Shown here in pieces: positions 1 through 8,535 of a DNA stretch of 64,000 nt (position 1 is the stretch's first letter; each line of letters begins with the position of its first letter). A program made the position numbers and the translations under genes. The stretch covers positions 1,637,572 through 1,701,571 of the forward strand of contig NC_017167.1 of NCBI RefSeq assembly GCF_000219875.1. The letters are read 5' to 3'. The notes under the pieces are model-generated. The model searched no databases, was not told the DNA's origin, and saw only the letters and a list, made by a program, of their open reading frames with translations. The DNA comes from Alicyclobacillus acidocaldarius subsp. acidocaldarius Tc-4-1. Its GTDB lineage: Bacteria; Bacillota; Bacilli; Alicyclobacillales; Alicyclobacillaceae.

Positions 1-830
1 AACTCCACGGTGCCCGCGCCCACGTAGTCCACCGCCTGAGCCGCCCGCACCGCCGCGGGCTCCCCCATCTCCTGCCGCTTCTCTTCCGTCATGACGGGAC
101 ATGGCGACTCTTCGACAAGCTTCTGAAGGCGGCGCTGCACAGAACAGTCGCGTTCTCCTAGGTGAATCACATTGCCGTGTCGGTCCGCGAGGATCTGAAT
201 CTCCACGTGGCGCATCCGCTCAATGTACTTTTCGATGTAGATGCCCGGGTTGCCGAACGACGCCTCGGCTTCCCTGCGGGCTTGGTCGTACGCCTTCCGG
301 AGTTCCGGCTCGTCCCGCACCACTCGAATACCGCGGCCGCCGCCTCCCGCGGTGGCCTTGATGATCAAGGGGTAACCGATGGCGTTCGCGATGGCGAGGG
401 CCTCGTCCAAGGACTCGACGAGACCTTCGCTCCCCGGAACCGTCGGCACACCGGCCCTGCGCATGGTCATCTTCGCTGTCGACTTATCGCCCATGAGCTC
501 AATGGCCCGCGGGCTCGGCCCGATGAACGTGATTCCGCACGCCTCGCACGCCTCCGCAAAGTCGCTGTTCTCGGAAAGGAATCCGTATCCCGGATGCACC
601 GCGTCGACCCCACACAGCGTCGCCACCGACATCACGCTGGGGATGTTGAGATAGCTCATCTTGGCGGGCGCTGGCCCAATGCAATACGCCTCGTCCGCCA
701 TTCGCACATGCAGCGCATCCCGATCCGCCGTCGAATAGATGGCCACCGTCTCGATCCCCAGTTCGCGGCATGCGCGGATCACGCGGACCGCGATCTCGCC
801 GCGATTCGCGACCAACACGCGCTTAAACAT
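1..830 (-). CDS. accC: Biotin carboxylase subunit of acetyl-CoA carboxylase (3' end outside window)
   Basis: Carboxylates the biotin on AccB using ATP and bicarbonate, the first half-reaction of malonyl-CoA synthesis for fatty acids. The visible N-terminal ~276 residues start [20 protein letters not shown], the typical biotin-carboxylase opening. They continue through the glycine-rich ATP-grasp loop [14 protein letters not shown] and the [19 protein letters not shown] segment. AAGGAG lies about 9 nt before the ATG. accB is 44 bp upstream on the same strand, so the two are co-transcribed. The C-terminal part runs off the left edge of the window. Confidence 0.96.
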   Translation of the reverse strand, partial: MFKRVLVANRGEIAVRVIRACRELGIETVAIYSTADRDALHVRMADEAYCIGPAPAKMSYLNIPSVMSVATLCGVDAVHPGYGFLSENSDFAEACEACGITFIGPSPRAIELMGDKSTAKMTMRRAGVPTVPGSEGLVESLDEALAIANAIGYPLIIKATAGGGGRGIRVVRDEPELRKAYDQARREAEASFGNPGIYIEKYIERMRHVEIQILADRHGNVIHLGERDCSVQRRLQKLVEESPCPVMTEEKRQEMGEPAAVRAAQAVDYVGAGTVE

Positions 831-874
831 CCACGGCTCTCCTTCACCCAGTCAGTTTTCGAACAGACACCCCG

Positions 875-1339
<465 letters not shown>

Positions 1340-1393
1340 CCCATCGTCTCTCCCCGATCCGGATCTCCAAATCCATCTGACAAGGTCTTCACG

Positions 1394-1402
1394 AGTATAC
1401 CA
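1394..1402 (-). promoter_or_regulatory. Putative extended -10 promoter for accB-accC
   Basis: On the minus strand the sequence TGGTATACT matches an extended -10 element (TGnTATAAT-like), about 55 nt before the accB start. No convincing -35 hexamer was found. This would give accBC a promoter of its own, separate from spoIIIA. Confidence 0.45.
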
Positions 1403-1518
1403 CAGGGACGCCTACCGTTCTAGGGAATGGAAGAACGTAGAAGAGGCTGCCCTCGCGCCATCGCATACCGATGGCATCCGGGCCAGCCCCCTCGTGGCGT
1501 GGCAATGGAAAGAATTTT

Positions 1519-1558
1519 GGGGCAGCCCCTGCAGCGTCTGCGCGCCTGGGGCAGCCCC
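1519..1558 (-). terminator. GC-rich repeat pair after spoIIIAH, possible terminator
   Basis: The 11-mer GGGGCAGCCCC occurs twice (1519-1529 and 1548-1558). Each copy is self-complementary, so the pair can form a strong stem just after the spoIIIAH stop. There is no clear T-run (only AAAATTCTTT follows), so termination efficiency is uncertain. Confidence 0.4.
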
Positions 1559-1573
1559 CACCACCGCTTGGGT

Positions 1574-2134
1574 TTAAGCGTGCGGTTTGACGGAAATGTT
1601 GAAGATCGACGTATCCAGCTGCTGACTCACGATGTTCATGATCTTCACGGCGTCGGCCTTCGAGAGATGATTCGTCTCGACATACACCGTGAACGTGGTC
1701 TGGTTCTTGTCCGGCGCGATGACAGCGTTTTTGTATCCCTCCGCGATCACGGCCTGCGTCGCTTGCTGCAAGCTGTTGTACAGCGCTTCTTCCTCGCCCA
1801 GCTGCTTTTGTGCCTCGGCGATCTGCGCCTGAGAGGCGTTGTTGTTTGCAATGATTGCCTGGTCGTTCGAGATTCTCTGGCTGATCTCGTTGTTCACGGA
1901 AGCCTGGAGCGCGTTGTACCAATTGTCCGCACTGGACACGCTCGACCCGGTGGTCGTCTGCGTTTGATTTGAGACCTGCGTCGCATTGGTGGGACTGGTC
2001 GTCACCGTGGGCGTCGTCGCGTTCGACGGGTTCGTGGATGTGGTGCTGGTCTGATTGTTCATCGTGTAGTAGCCAATCAGCATGAGGCTCAGCACCATCA
2101 TCGTGGACAACCACACCGTCTGCCGTTTCACCAT
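1574..2134 (-). CDS. spoIIIAH: Stage III sporulation protein AH (SpoIIIAH)
   Basis: Mother-cell component of the SpoIIIA-SpoIIQ channel that links mother cell and forespore. The 186 residues have one N-terminal membrane segment (VWLSTMMVLSLMLIGYY), a long Thr/Asn/Ser-rich linker and a C-terminal globular domain related to the EscJ/YscJ ring fold. In known SpoIIIAH proteins this domain binds SpoIIQ. I chose the ATG at 2134 rather than 2143 because TAGGAGG lies 9 nt before it and abuts the earlier ATG. It is the last gene of the operon. Confidence 0.93.
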   Translation of the reverse strand: MVKRQTVWLSTMMVLSLMLIGYYTMNNQTSTTSTNPSNATTPTVTTSPTNATQVSNQTQTTTGSSVSSADNWYNALQASVNNEISQRISNDQAIIANNNASQAQIAEAQKQLGEEEALYNSLQQATQAVIAEGYKNAVIAPDKNQTTFTVYVETNHLSKADAVKIMNIVSQQLDTSIFNISVKPHA

Positions 2135-2158
2135 CGCATGCATCCTCCTAATCTCCGT

Positions 2159-2623
2159 CTAGTCACCCTTTTGAGGTTCGACAGTAATCTTATATGCGGG
2201 CACGTCCAACACATTCGTAATCGCGTCCACGATTTCTGTTTTCGCTTGGACAAAGTTTTCTGCATCCACCGTGACCAACACGCCCAGGACGCCGACGCCG
2301 CTCGAGCCCCCGCTGGCCAGTTGTCCGTTTTGCGCGAGGGTCACGAGCACCGACACGGCGTTCACCCCCGGGAGTTTTTCCAACATCGACTGCAACTCGT
2401 TTTCGTAGTAGGATGCGACGGACACCAGCCCCTGCGGCCCCTCGTCGCCGCCTGTGGCGTTCCACGGCCAGGTCGAGCCCATGACGCTGGTGTTGGCCGG
2501 CGCCCCTGAACTGACGGGCTGCGATCGCGCCGCGGGCCATAACCAACTGAACGCCAACAACACCACGCCGAGCGCTCCCAAGGCGACAAGCGCGCGCTGC
2601 TTCAGGAGAAGGTTCCAATTCAT
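2159..2623 (-). CDS. spoIIIAG: Stage III sporulation protein AG (SpoIIIAG)
   Basis: Ring-forming protein of the SpoIIIA channel. The 154 residues contain one N-terminal membrane helix (ALVALGALGVVLLAFSWLW), a variable linker, and a ring-building domain from about residue 65 (YYENELQSMLEKLPGV). It starts at MNWNLL, overlapping the end of spoIIIAF by 4 bp. The gap to spoIIIAH is short (24 bp), so translation is probably coupled. Confidence 0.93.
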   Translation of the reverse strand: MNWNLLLKQRALVALGALGVVLLAFSWLWPAARSQPVSSGAPANTSVMGSTWPWNATGGDEGPQGLVSVASYYENELQSMLEKLPGVNAVSVLVTLAQNGQLASGGSSGVGVLGVLVTVDAENFVQAKTEIVDAITNVLDVPAYKITVEPQKGD

Positions 2624-3156
2624 CGTGGCGCGTCTCCCTCGTCCACCACCGCGACCTGGTTCAGCCCGATGTCGAGTTGGGACGCGATGATCTGCCGGAT
2701 CTCCGTCGCATCCGCCAGGCCCGTTGGCCGGATCCACACAGTAACTTCCATCTGATCGGTGCTCGTGGGGTGTTCGACGGTCACCTTGACCACCTCCGAA
2801 CGGACGGGTTCTGGCAGAGACGCCTCGGCCCATTCCGCGAGATACGTGGCGGCGTCCTGATCCTCCGCCTGATGAAGAGCTTGCGCGTAATCTTGGGCAG
2901 CCCGGCTTTCTGCCTGTGCCGGGGCCGTGGTGGCGGTGTTTCCAAACAGCATGTCGGAGGCCCGGTTGGCTGCACTGTCCGCCCATCCTCCTCGAAGCGC
3001 CGGCAGGATAGGGCTCAACAACGCCACCAAGAGCGCCACCCCCACCACCATCCGGACATAGCGCACAAGCCTACCGGACGGCAGCATCATCTCCGCGATC
3101 CCGCCCATGAACGCAATCGCCACCACCTGCCTCAGCCATTCTCCCAACCCGCTCAC
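2620..3156 (-). CDS. spoIIIAF: Stage III sporulation protein AF (SpoIIIAF)
   Basis: Membrane protein of the SpoIIIA complex. With the GTG start at 3156 the product is 178 residues, with two N-terminal membrane helices (QVVAIAFMGGIAEMMLP and YVRMVVGVALLVALLSPI) and a C-terminal soluble domain. The start overlaps the spoIIIAE stop as GTGA, a common coupling arrangement. A longer reading frame extends upstream but lies inside spoIIIAE and has no protein-like character. Confidence 0.9.
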   Translation of the reverse strand: MSGLGEWLRQVVAIAFMGGIAEMMLPSGRLVRYVRMVVGVALLVALLSPILPALRGGWADSAANRASDMLFGNTATTAPAQAESRAAQDYAQALHQAEDQDAATYLAEWAEASLPEPVRSEVVKVTVEHPTSTDQMEVTVWIRPTGLADATEIRQIIASQLDIGLNQVAVVDEGDAPR

Positions 3157-4376
3157 GCTGTGATCACCGCCAGGTTGGCCGCTGCAAGCAGGATGCAGAT
3201 GGCGAAGAAGAACATGAGCGCCACCGTGGCTACCGAGGCAAACACGAGCAGCATGGTCTTCCCAAGCGCCCCGAGGCAAGCGATGATGGGCGTCTCGCCC
3301 ACCGGCTGCATCACGGCCGCTCCCGCCGAATACATCGCCGAGACCGCGAGGATTTTCAGCGCCGGAAACGCCGCGATGAGCGCGATCACGATAAGACCGG
3401 CGATCCCGACCGCGTTTTTGACGAGAAGAGAGGCGCCAAGCACGGTTTCAGCGGCGTCGGAGATGGCCTTGCCCACCACGGGCACAAACGTCCCGACGCC
3501 AAACTTCATCGTCCGAAGCGCCAGGCCATCCGCAATTCCACGCCCTGTCCCCTGCACCGCGGTCACGCCCACAAACACCACGAGGGCAAAGCTCAAGACG
3601 GCGAGTCCAGCTGTCCGCGCTAGGGATGCCAGCCGTGTCAGCGGATACCGTGGGGCCATCGACGACGCAAGCTCCAAAACAGCCGCTAAAAACACCAGTG
3701 GAAAGACGACGAGGAACACGACATTCGAGACGAAATGCACACAAAAGATGAGCATGGGCTGAAAAAACGCCGCCGACGCGAACGATCCGGACCCCGCAAG
3801 CAGCGCGATGGACACCGGCATGGTGGCCAGCATAAAGTGATTCATGGACTCGATGGCCTGTCGCGCCGATCCGAACGTTTCCAGGAGCGACCGAGTGACG
3901 AGGGCCGCAAGCACGAATGACACGACCATTTGGGCCACTTCGCCCACGGACTCTTCGGCAAAGGACGCCTGCATCATTCGGAGCAGTGCCGCGGCCACAG
4001 AAAGAATGAGAATGCCTCCGAAGAGGCCGAGATCGTCGACGACTTCCTGAAAAAAGTAGTGCATCAAGCCGGACACCATCCCATGAAAGGACGGACCGCC
4101 GTGCTCAAGCACTGACTGGATGAGTGACGGACCTTTGGTCTTCGGAAGAAATCCCCCGTATTGGGATTCGAGTTGGTGCCAATAGGCGTCAATGGCGTGC
4201 GTGTCGACGTGATCGAGCTCGCTCTGCGCCGTGTTTTGGAGGATTTGTTCGGCGGACTGTTCGGAAAACTGGGTCACCGATCCGTTCGCCGAATCGCCCC
4301 GCGCGCAAATAGGGAGCGCGACGAGGCTGACTAAGGACGTGAACAGCGCGATGATCAGGCGCCATCGGTTCCTCAC
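3153..4376 (-). CDS. spoIIIAE: Stage III sporulation protein AE (SpoIIIAE)
   Basis: The large polytopic membrane protein of the SpoIIIA complex. The 407 residues open with a signal-like segment (LIIALFTSLVSLVALPICARG). A short extracytoplasmic region follows, then many membrane helices from about residue 115 to the C-terminus. Length and gene order match the family. The C-terminus overlaps spoIIIAF by 4 bp. It lies 13 bp downstream of spoIIIAD. Confidence 0.94.
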   Translation of the reverse strand: MRNRWRLIIALFTSLVSLVALPICARGDSANGSVTQFSEQSAEQILQNTAQSELDHVDTHAIDAYWHQLESQYGGFLPKTKGPSLIQSVLEHGGPSFHGMVSGLMHYFFQEVVDDLGLFGGILILSVAAALLRMMQASFAEESVGEVAQMVVSFVLAALVTRSLLETFGSARQAIESMNHFMLATMPVSIALLAGSGSFASAAFFQPMLIFCVHFVSNVVFLVVFPLVFLAAVLELASSMAPRYPLTRLASLARTAGLAVLSFALVVFVGVTAVQGTGRGIADGLALRTMKFGVGTFVPVVGKAISDAAETVLGASLLVKNAVGIAGLIVIALIAAFPALKILAVSAMYSAGAAVMQPVGETPIIACLGALGKTMLLVFASVATVALMFFFAICILLAAANLAVITA

Positions 4377-4389
4377 AAGCCTCGCCCCT

Positions 4390-4785
4390 TCATGGAATCA
4401 TCCGAACGATCACGTCGAGCACGTCCTTGAAGATGGGCAACGCCAAAAGCACAATCCCGATTTTTCCGGCGAGCTCGATCCGCCCGCCGAGCGCAGACTC
4501 GCCAGCGTCGCGGGCGATGTCCGCCGCGAACTCCACGACGTACGCGATACCGAGGATGCGGATGAGCGTCTGGAGAAACATGTGGTTCATGTGCGCCGCC
4601 GTCGTCAATTGCTGAAACGTGTCCAGCGCGCCCGAGATGGATCGCACCAACAACAGGAGAATCAGGACGCCCGCGAACAAGCTCACCAGCGTCGCGAAGG
4701 ACGGCATTTGAGGTCGCAGAAGCGCTGCGAGCACCGTGGCGGTCAGGCCGATGCCGATGATTTGGACCATGTGCACGGGCGTCAC
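4390..4785 (-). CDS. spoIIIAD: Stage III sporulation protein AD (SpoIIIAD)
   Basis: Small membrane protein (131 residues) of the SpoIIIA complex. Helices are visible at VQIIGIGLTATVLAALL, LVSLFAGVLILLLLV and IGIVLLALPIFKDVLDVIV. It starts immediately after the spoIIIAC stop, and length and position agree with Bacillus spoIIIAD. Confidence 0.93.
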   Translation of the reverse strand: MTPVHMVQIIGIGLTATVLAALLRPQMPSFATLVSLFAGVLILLLLVRSISGALDTFQQLTTAAHMNHMFLQTLIRILGIAYVVEFAADIARDAGESALGGRIELAGKIGIVLLALPIFKDVLDVIVRMIP

Positions 4786-4989
4786 CTACTGCAGCAGAAA
4801 GACGCTGGTGATTTCGTGATACAGGTGATCGACGTACCCAATCACAATCACGAACACGGCCACCAAGCCTGCCAGGGTGGCCCAGTGCGCGAAATCCTCT
4901 TTGCCACTCTGCTTCAATACGGTGTGAAAGATAGCCGCGATAAAGCCTACGGCGAAAATGCGAAACAGATCCCGAATCTCGGGCGACAT
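4786..4989 (-). CDS. spoIIIAC: Stage III sporulation protein AC (SpoIIIAC)
   Basis: Very small membrane protein (67 residues) with two hydrophobic segments (LFRIFAVGFIAAIFHTVL and ATLAGLVAVFVIVIGYV). I start at MSPEIRDLF because this gives the usual ~68-residue length; an in-frame ATG 24 nt upstream gives an unlikely basic extension. It abuts spoIIIAD with no gap. Confidence 0.92.
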   Translation of the reverse strand: MSPEIRDLFRIFAVGFIAAIFHTVLKQSGKEDFAHWATLAGLVAVFVIVIGYVDHLYHEITSVFLLQ

Positions 4990-5029
4990 CACGCATCCCC
5001 TCTTTTCGCGCACATTGCCTCGTGCCCGC

Positions 5030-5542
5030 TCACAGGAGCAGTAGGACGATGAACACCCCGGCCAACATACCCAGGTACGTCCACAGCCGCGCGCCCTGGT
5101 TCGCTTCGTCCTGCGCCGCCTGAATCGCTGCTTCCAGATCTGCGCGCGCCGCGAGAAAGGGCTGTTGCAGGTGATCGCGATCGGCTACGGCGATGGAGCG
5201 CAACAAGCGAAGGAACGGCTCCGCGTCCACATCCCGCAGGGTTCCGCTCGTCGCCGAGGCAAGCGAGACGTTCTGGAGCGCGATGTCGGGGGAGTCGGCG
5301 GGACGGCTGAGTACATTCGCCATGTCCACGAGCCAAGCTCCGCACCACCCTCCGAGCCGCGTGCCGACCGCGCGCAACGCCTGGGGAATGGGCGTCGCAT
5401 GGTATTCGACTTCGCTCTGAAGCTCGATGAGCGCCTGGAGCAACTGCCTGAGCGCCTTCGGCCGATCCCGGTAGCCCTGAGCCACGCGAAATCCGATGAG
5501 CGTAGAGGCGAATAGCACCAACAAAGCGCCCACCAGCTTCAT
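5030..5542 (-). CDS. spoIIIAB: Stage III sporulation protein AB (SpoIIIAB)
   Basis: Membrane-anchored protein of the SpoIIIA complex. The 170 residues have hydrophobic segments at both ends (LVGALLVLFASTLIGFRVA and LWTYLGMLAGVFIVLLLL) with a helical middle, related to the GspF/T2SF fold of secretion platforms. The ATG overlaps the spoIIIAA stop as ATGA. Length equals that of the Bacillus protein. Confidence 0.92.
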   Translation of the reverse strand: MKLVGALLVLFASTLIGFRVAQGYRDRPKALRQLLQALIELQSEVEYHATPIPQALRAVGTRLGGWCGAWLVDMANVLSRPADSPDIALQNVSLASATSGTLRDVDAEPFLRLLRSIAVADRDHLQQPFLAARADLEAAIQAAQDEANQGARLWTYLGMLAGVFIVLLLL

Positions 5543-6552
5543 CTTTCCGCGGCGCCCCCGCGGCGAAGCGGTCGCCCCTCCGCATCCAGGACCGCCTCGA
5601 CGCTGCCCGGTCCATGACGGCGGCTCAACACGATGTACCGATCGAAGGCGCGCGCGGAGAACAATCTTTCCATCCACGGCCTGCGGCGCCACGCGTCGAG
5701 CGAAGCGGCGTGCGCGGTCGCCACCACCGCGACGCCTGCAAGCGACGCCTCCATCACCGCCTCCGCATCCTCCATTCGGCCGATTTCGTCCGTGACCACG
5801 ACGTGCGGAGACAGGCTCCGAATCGCCATCATCATGCCCTCCGCTTTCGGACACCCGTCGAGGACGTCCGCGCGGGGGCCGAGATCGAATTGCGGGATGC
5901 CGTCAACGCTGCCCGCAATCTCCGAGCGCTCGTCGATGACGGCGACCTTCAAGCCGGGATTGTCAGGCGCGAAGTCGCCGTAGCTGAGCCGGCGCGCCAC
6001 ATCGCGTACGAGCGTCGTCTTGCCGCACTGCGGCGGCGATACGATGAGCGACGACAGTGGACGGCGTGAGACGCGATCGTACAAGAAAGGCAGTACGGAC
6101 GCCGCCGCGCCCGGGTGATCGCGCGAAATGCGAACGTTGAGCGAGGTGACGTGGCGAAAGGCGCGCACATGCCCCGCTTCCACCACGGCGCGGCCCGCAA
6201 TGCCCACCCGGTGTCCGCCCGGCAAGGTGACGTATCCGTGCCGCATGTCTTCCTCCACGGCGTAACGAGAAAACTGCGTCAGGCGCTGCACAACCTGCGC
6301 CAATTCGTCGGCGGAAACGCGCACACCGCGATGCGGTGACTGCGTGAGTTCGCCATCTTCCGCCAAAAAGGCGGGGCGCTGACGCAGGCACAGTTCGAGC
6401 GGCTGCCCGGCGCGCAGACGAATCTCCTCAAGTTCATCGAGCAAGTCGTCCCTCAAGCTTTGGAGCGACCGCGCCGACTCGCCGGGCAACACGGCGAGCA
6501 CTTGCTCCAGGACCGATCTCGGATTCGAATGCGCCGCCGACACACCGGCCAC
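5539..6552 (-). CDS. spoIIIAA: Stage III sporulation protein AA ATPase (SpoIIIAA)
   Basis: Cytoplasmic secretion-type ATPase that powers the SpoIIIA channel. The 337 residues contain a Walker A sequence SPPQCGKTTL at about residue 168-177, an acidic segment VVVTDEIGRMED serving as Walker B, and the ATAHA motif near 280. The GTG at 6552 has AGGG a few bases upstream. An in-frame GTG at 6543 has a better spaced GGGGG and may be the true start (334 residues). It is the first gene of the eight-gene operon, presumably under sigma-E control, although I could not identify a convincing sigma-E promoter. Confidence 0.94.
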   Translation of the reverse strand: MAGVSAAHSNPRSVLEQVLAVLPGESARSLQSLRDDLLDELEEIRLRAGQPLELCLRQRPAFLAEDGELTQSPHRGVRVSADELAQVVQRLTQFSRYAVEEDMRHGYVTLPGGHRVGIAGRAVVEAGHVRAFRHVTSLNVRISRDHPGAAASVLPFLYDRVSRRPLSSLIVSPPQCGKTTLVRDVARRLSYGDFAPDNPGLKVAVIDERSEIAGSVDGIPQFDLGPRADVLDGCPKAEGMMMAIRSLSPHVVVTDEIGRMEDAEAVMEASLAGVAVVATAHAASLDAWRRRPWMERLFSARAFDRYIVLSRRHGPGSVEAVLDAEGRPLRRGGAAER

Positions 6553-6563
6553 CCCCTGCCCTA

Positions 6564-6579
6564 GTCCATGTATATGGAC
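6564..6579. promoter_or_regulatory. Perfect inverted repeat in the spoIIIAA leader
   Basis: GTCCAT-GTAT-ATGGAC forms a perfect 6-bp dyad with a 4-base loop, 12 nt upstream of spoIIIAA. It could be an operator or a small RNA hairpin in the leader. No regulator is identified. Confidence 0.3.
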
Positions 6580-6666
6580 GGGCGTGCGCCTGTATGCGAA
6601 TGGCCGGTTCGTCGGAACCCCGCGTGAAGGGATTGCATTGAATGAGGAGAAGAGCGAGGAGGGTCG

Positions 6667-6768
6667 ATGGTGGATCTGTCTCTAATCGTCCGATGGATCG
6701 TCGTCTTCCTGGTGATCTTTCTACTTTTGATGGTGCTCGTATTCAGCCTCATGCGAAAGAAGGCATGA
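6667..6768 (+). CDS. 33-residue single-pass membrane peptide
   Basis: A short frame MVDLSLIVRWIVVFLVIFLL followed by LMVLVFSLMRKKA. It is one long hydrophobic helix with a basic C-terminal tail, so the N-terminus is probably outside. GAGGAGGG sits about 4 nt before the ATG, and a strong terminator follows directly after the stop. It lies between efp and spoIIIAA, on the opposite strand to both. Function unknown. The SD, terminator and clean membrane-helix composition make it a likely real gene. Confidence 0.65.
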   Translation: MVDLSLIVRWIVVFLVIFLLLMVLVFSLMRKKA

Positions 6769-6772
6769 AAAG

Positions 6773-6814
6773 GCCCGTGCGGGAGGCGAATCCCACCTGC
6801 CGCACGGGCTTTTT
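6773..6814. terminator. Bidirectional intrinsic terminator between the small peptide gene and efp
   Basis: A 10-bp perfect stem GCCCGTGCGG/CCGCACGGGC (6773-6782 with 6800-6809) is flanked by AAAA on the left and TTTTT on the right. It can end the plus-strand peptide transcript and the minus-strand efp transcript. Confidence 0.85.
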
Positions 6815-6830
6815 CACCGCGCCCTTTGAC

Positions 6831-7388
6831 TCACGCGCGCGACACGTATTCGCCGGAACGCGTGTCGATCACGACTTTGTCGCCCACGTTGATAAAGAAC
6901 GGCACCTGCAGCGTGTACCCGGTCTCCACGGTCGCGGACTTGCTGCCGCCCGTCGCCGTGTCACCGCGGATGCCCGGCTCGGTATCGATGACCTCGAGCT
7001 CCACGGTATTGGGCAGATCAATGCCGATGATCTCGCCCTGGTACTGAACGATGAAGCAGTTCATGTTCTCCTTCAGGAAGTTCAGTTCGTACTCCAGCTG
7101 AGCGCGCGGAATGTTGATCTGCTCGTACGTTTCCGTGTCCATGAACGTGTAATTCTCGCCGTCGTTGTACAAGTACTGCATCTCGCGCGTCTCAATCCGC
7201 GCCCGCGGCACCTTCTCCCCCGCGCGGAACGTCGTCTCTCGAATGGCGCCGGTCTTCACGTTCTTCAACTTCGTCCGCACGAATGCCGAGCCCTTGCCCG
7301 GTTTCACGTGCATGAACTCGATCACGCGCCAGACCGATCCATCGTACTCAATGGTCGTCCCGTTGCGAAAGTCGTTGCTTGAAATCAT
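6831..7388 (-). CDS. efp: Elongation factor P
   Basis: Rescues ribosomes stalled on polyproline stretches. The 185 residues have the full three-domain EF-P length. The loop [10 protein letters not shown] carries Lys32, the position modified in other EF-P proteins. The KOW-like N-domain and the C-terminal S1-like domain with the [16 protein letters not shown] signature are both present. It sits 26 bp downstream of aroQ, as in other Firmicutes. Confidence 0.96.
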   Translation of the reverse strand: MISSNDFRNGTTIEYDGSVWRVIEFMHVKPGKGSAFVRTKLKNVKTGAIRETTFRAGEKVPRARIETREMQYLYNDGENYTFMDTETYEQINIPRAQLEYELNFLKENMNCFIVQYQGEIIGIDLPNTVELEVIDTEPGIRGDTATGGSKSATVETGYTLQVPFFINVGDKVVIDTRSGEYVSRA

Positions 7389-7414
7389 GCGTCGAGCCCT
7401 CCAACTTTGTCATC

Positions 7415-7855
7415 TCACGGCTTCGGCTGGCAGAGAGCGAGCGTCGCCAACCGATAGCCCTCGAGGCCAAGCCCCACAATCTGGCCCGTGACGACGTCAC
7501 TCAGGACCAGTTGGTGCCGAAACGGCTCGCGGCGGTGCACATTGGAAATGTGTACCTCAACCGTAGGCCGATCGATATCTTCCAGACAATCGCGCAGCGC
7601 GTAACTGTAGTGCCCGAACGCCCCTGGATTGATGATGATGCCGTGCGCTCCAGGCCCGTACTGCTGCAAGAAGTCGATGAGATCGCCTTCGTGGTTCGAC
7701 TGTCGGTCGATCACGTCAAAGCCGAACGGGAGGGCCGTGCTTCGGACCAGCTCCACCACGTCCGCCAGCGTGCGCTGGCCGTACACCTCCGGTTTTCGCA
7801 CGCCCAAGCGATTGAGGTTCGGCCCGTGAACGAGCAGAATATAGCGATCCGCCAC
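7415..7855 (-). CDS. aroQ: Type II 3-dehydroquinate dehydratase
   Basis: Converts 3-dehydroquinate to 3-dehydroshikimate in aromatic amino acid synthesis. With the GTG start at 7855 (AAGGGGGG about 7 nt upstream) the product is 146 residues, normal for the type II family. Visible motifs are GPNLNRLGVRKPEVYG, SNHEGDLIDFLQ, INPGAFGHYSYALRD and EVHISNVHRREPFRH. A longer upstream frame would add an atypical 22-residue extension. Confidence 0.95.
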   Translation of the reverse strand: MADRYILLVHGPNLNRLGVRKPEVYGQRTLADVVELVRSTALPFGFDVIDRQSNHEGDLIDFLQQYGPGAHGIIINPGAFGHYSYALRDCLEDIDRPTVEVHISNVHRREPFRHQLVLSDVVTGQIVGLGLEGYRLATLALCQPKP

Positions 7856-7926
7856 AGCGCGCCCCCCTTGTCCCAACCGTTCCAGCCAGAAAACCGCTCC
7901 CATTGTAACACAGCCACGCAAAGCCT

Positions 7927-7935
7927 TGCTATACT
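7927..7935 (+). promoter_or_regulatory. Putative extended -10 promoter for the histidine phosphatase gene
   Basis: TGCTATACT matches an extended -10. It lies 22 nt before the ATG at 7957, with GAAGGAGG in between, so the leader would be short. It sits in the gap divergent from aroQ. Confidence 0.4.
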
Positions 7936-7956
7936 GGTCGTGAAGGAGGCCGCAGG

Positions 7957-8535
7957 ATGGAAATCTGGCTCGTTCGCCACGGAGAGACGGACTGGAACGT
8001 CGAAGGGCGGGTTCAGGGATGGACCGACGTGCCGCTCAACGAGGTCGGCAAGCGACAGGCCGACCGGTTGGCCGCCTGGCTCCGGAACGTCCACATCGAC
8101 CACATCTATTCAAGCGATCTCGAGCGGGCGCTCGACACCGCGCGGCGCGTGAGCCGCACCACCGGCGCGCCCATCACGGTGCGGCCGTGCCTGCGCGAGC
8201 ATTATTTCGGCCAAGCCGAGGGCTTGCTCCGCAGCGAGAGTTTGCGGCGTTTCCCGAACGGGGCGCCGGATCGAGAGCCGCCCGATCACGCCACCGAACG
8301 TGTGGTGCAATGCCTCAAGGACATTGCGCGCGCGCATCCGCACGGGCGCGTGCTCGTGGCCACCCACGGGGGCGTCGTGCGCTCCATCCTTCGGTGGATG
8401 GGCATCGACTTTCGTACCATCGATAACACGAGCATCACGCGGATCTCCGTCATTGGCGATGCGTTCCATGCGCTCGGCGTCAATGAGACCCCTCATCTGG
8501 CCGACCTCTCCGCACTGCGTCAGTCCAATGGATGA
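7957..8535 (+). CDS. Histidine phosphatase family protein (phosphoglycerate mutase-like)
   Basis: A cytoplasmic phosphatase of the histidine-phosphatase superfamily. The 192 residues open with [14 protein letters not shown], which holds the catalytic RHG histidine. The second catalytic histidine is in [15 protein letters not shown], and [15 protein letters not shown] is the usual substrate-loop region. Which phosphoester it hydrolyses cannot be told; cobalamin/alpha-ribazole phosphatase and generic sugar-phosphate phosphatase are options. Its 3' end overlaps the convergent gcvPB by 16 bp. Confidence 0.88.
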   Translation: MEIWLVRHGETDWNVEGRVQGWTDVPLNEVGKRQADRLAAWLRNVHIDHIYSSDLERALDTARRVSRTTGAPITVRPCLREHYFGQAEGLLRSESLRRFPNGAPDREPPDHATERVVQCLKDIARAHPHGRVLVATHGGVVRSILRWMGIDFRTIDNTSITRISVIGDAFHALGVNETPHLADLSALRQSNG

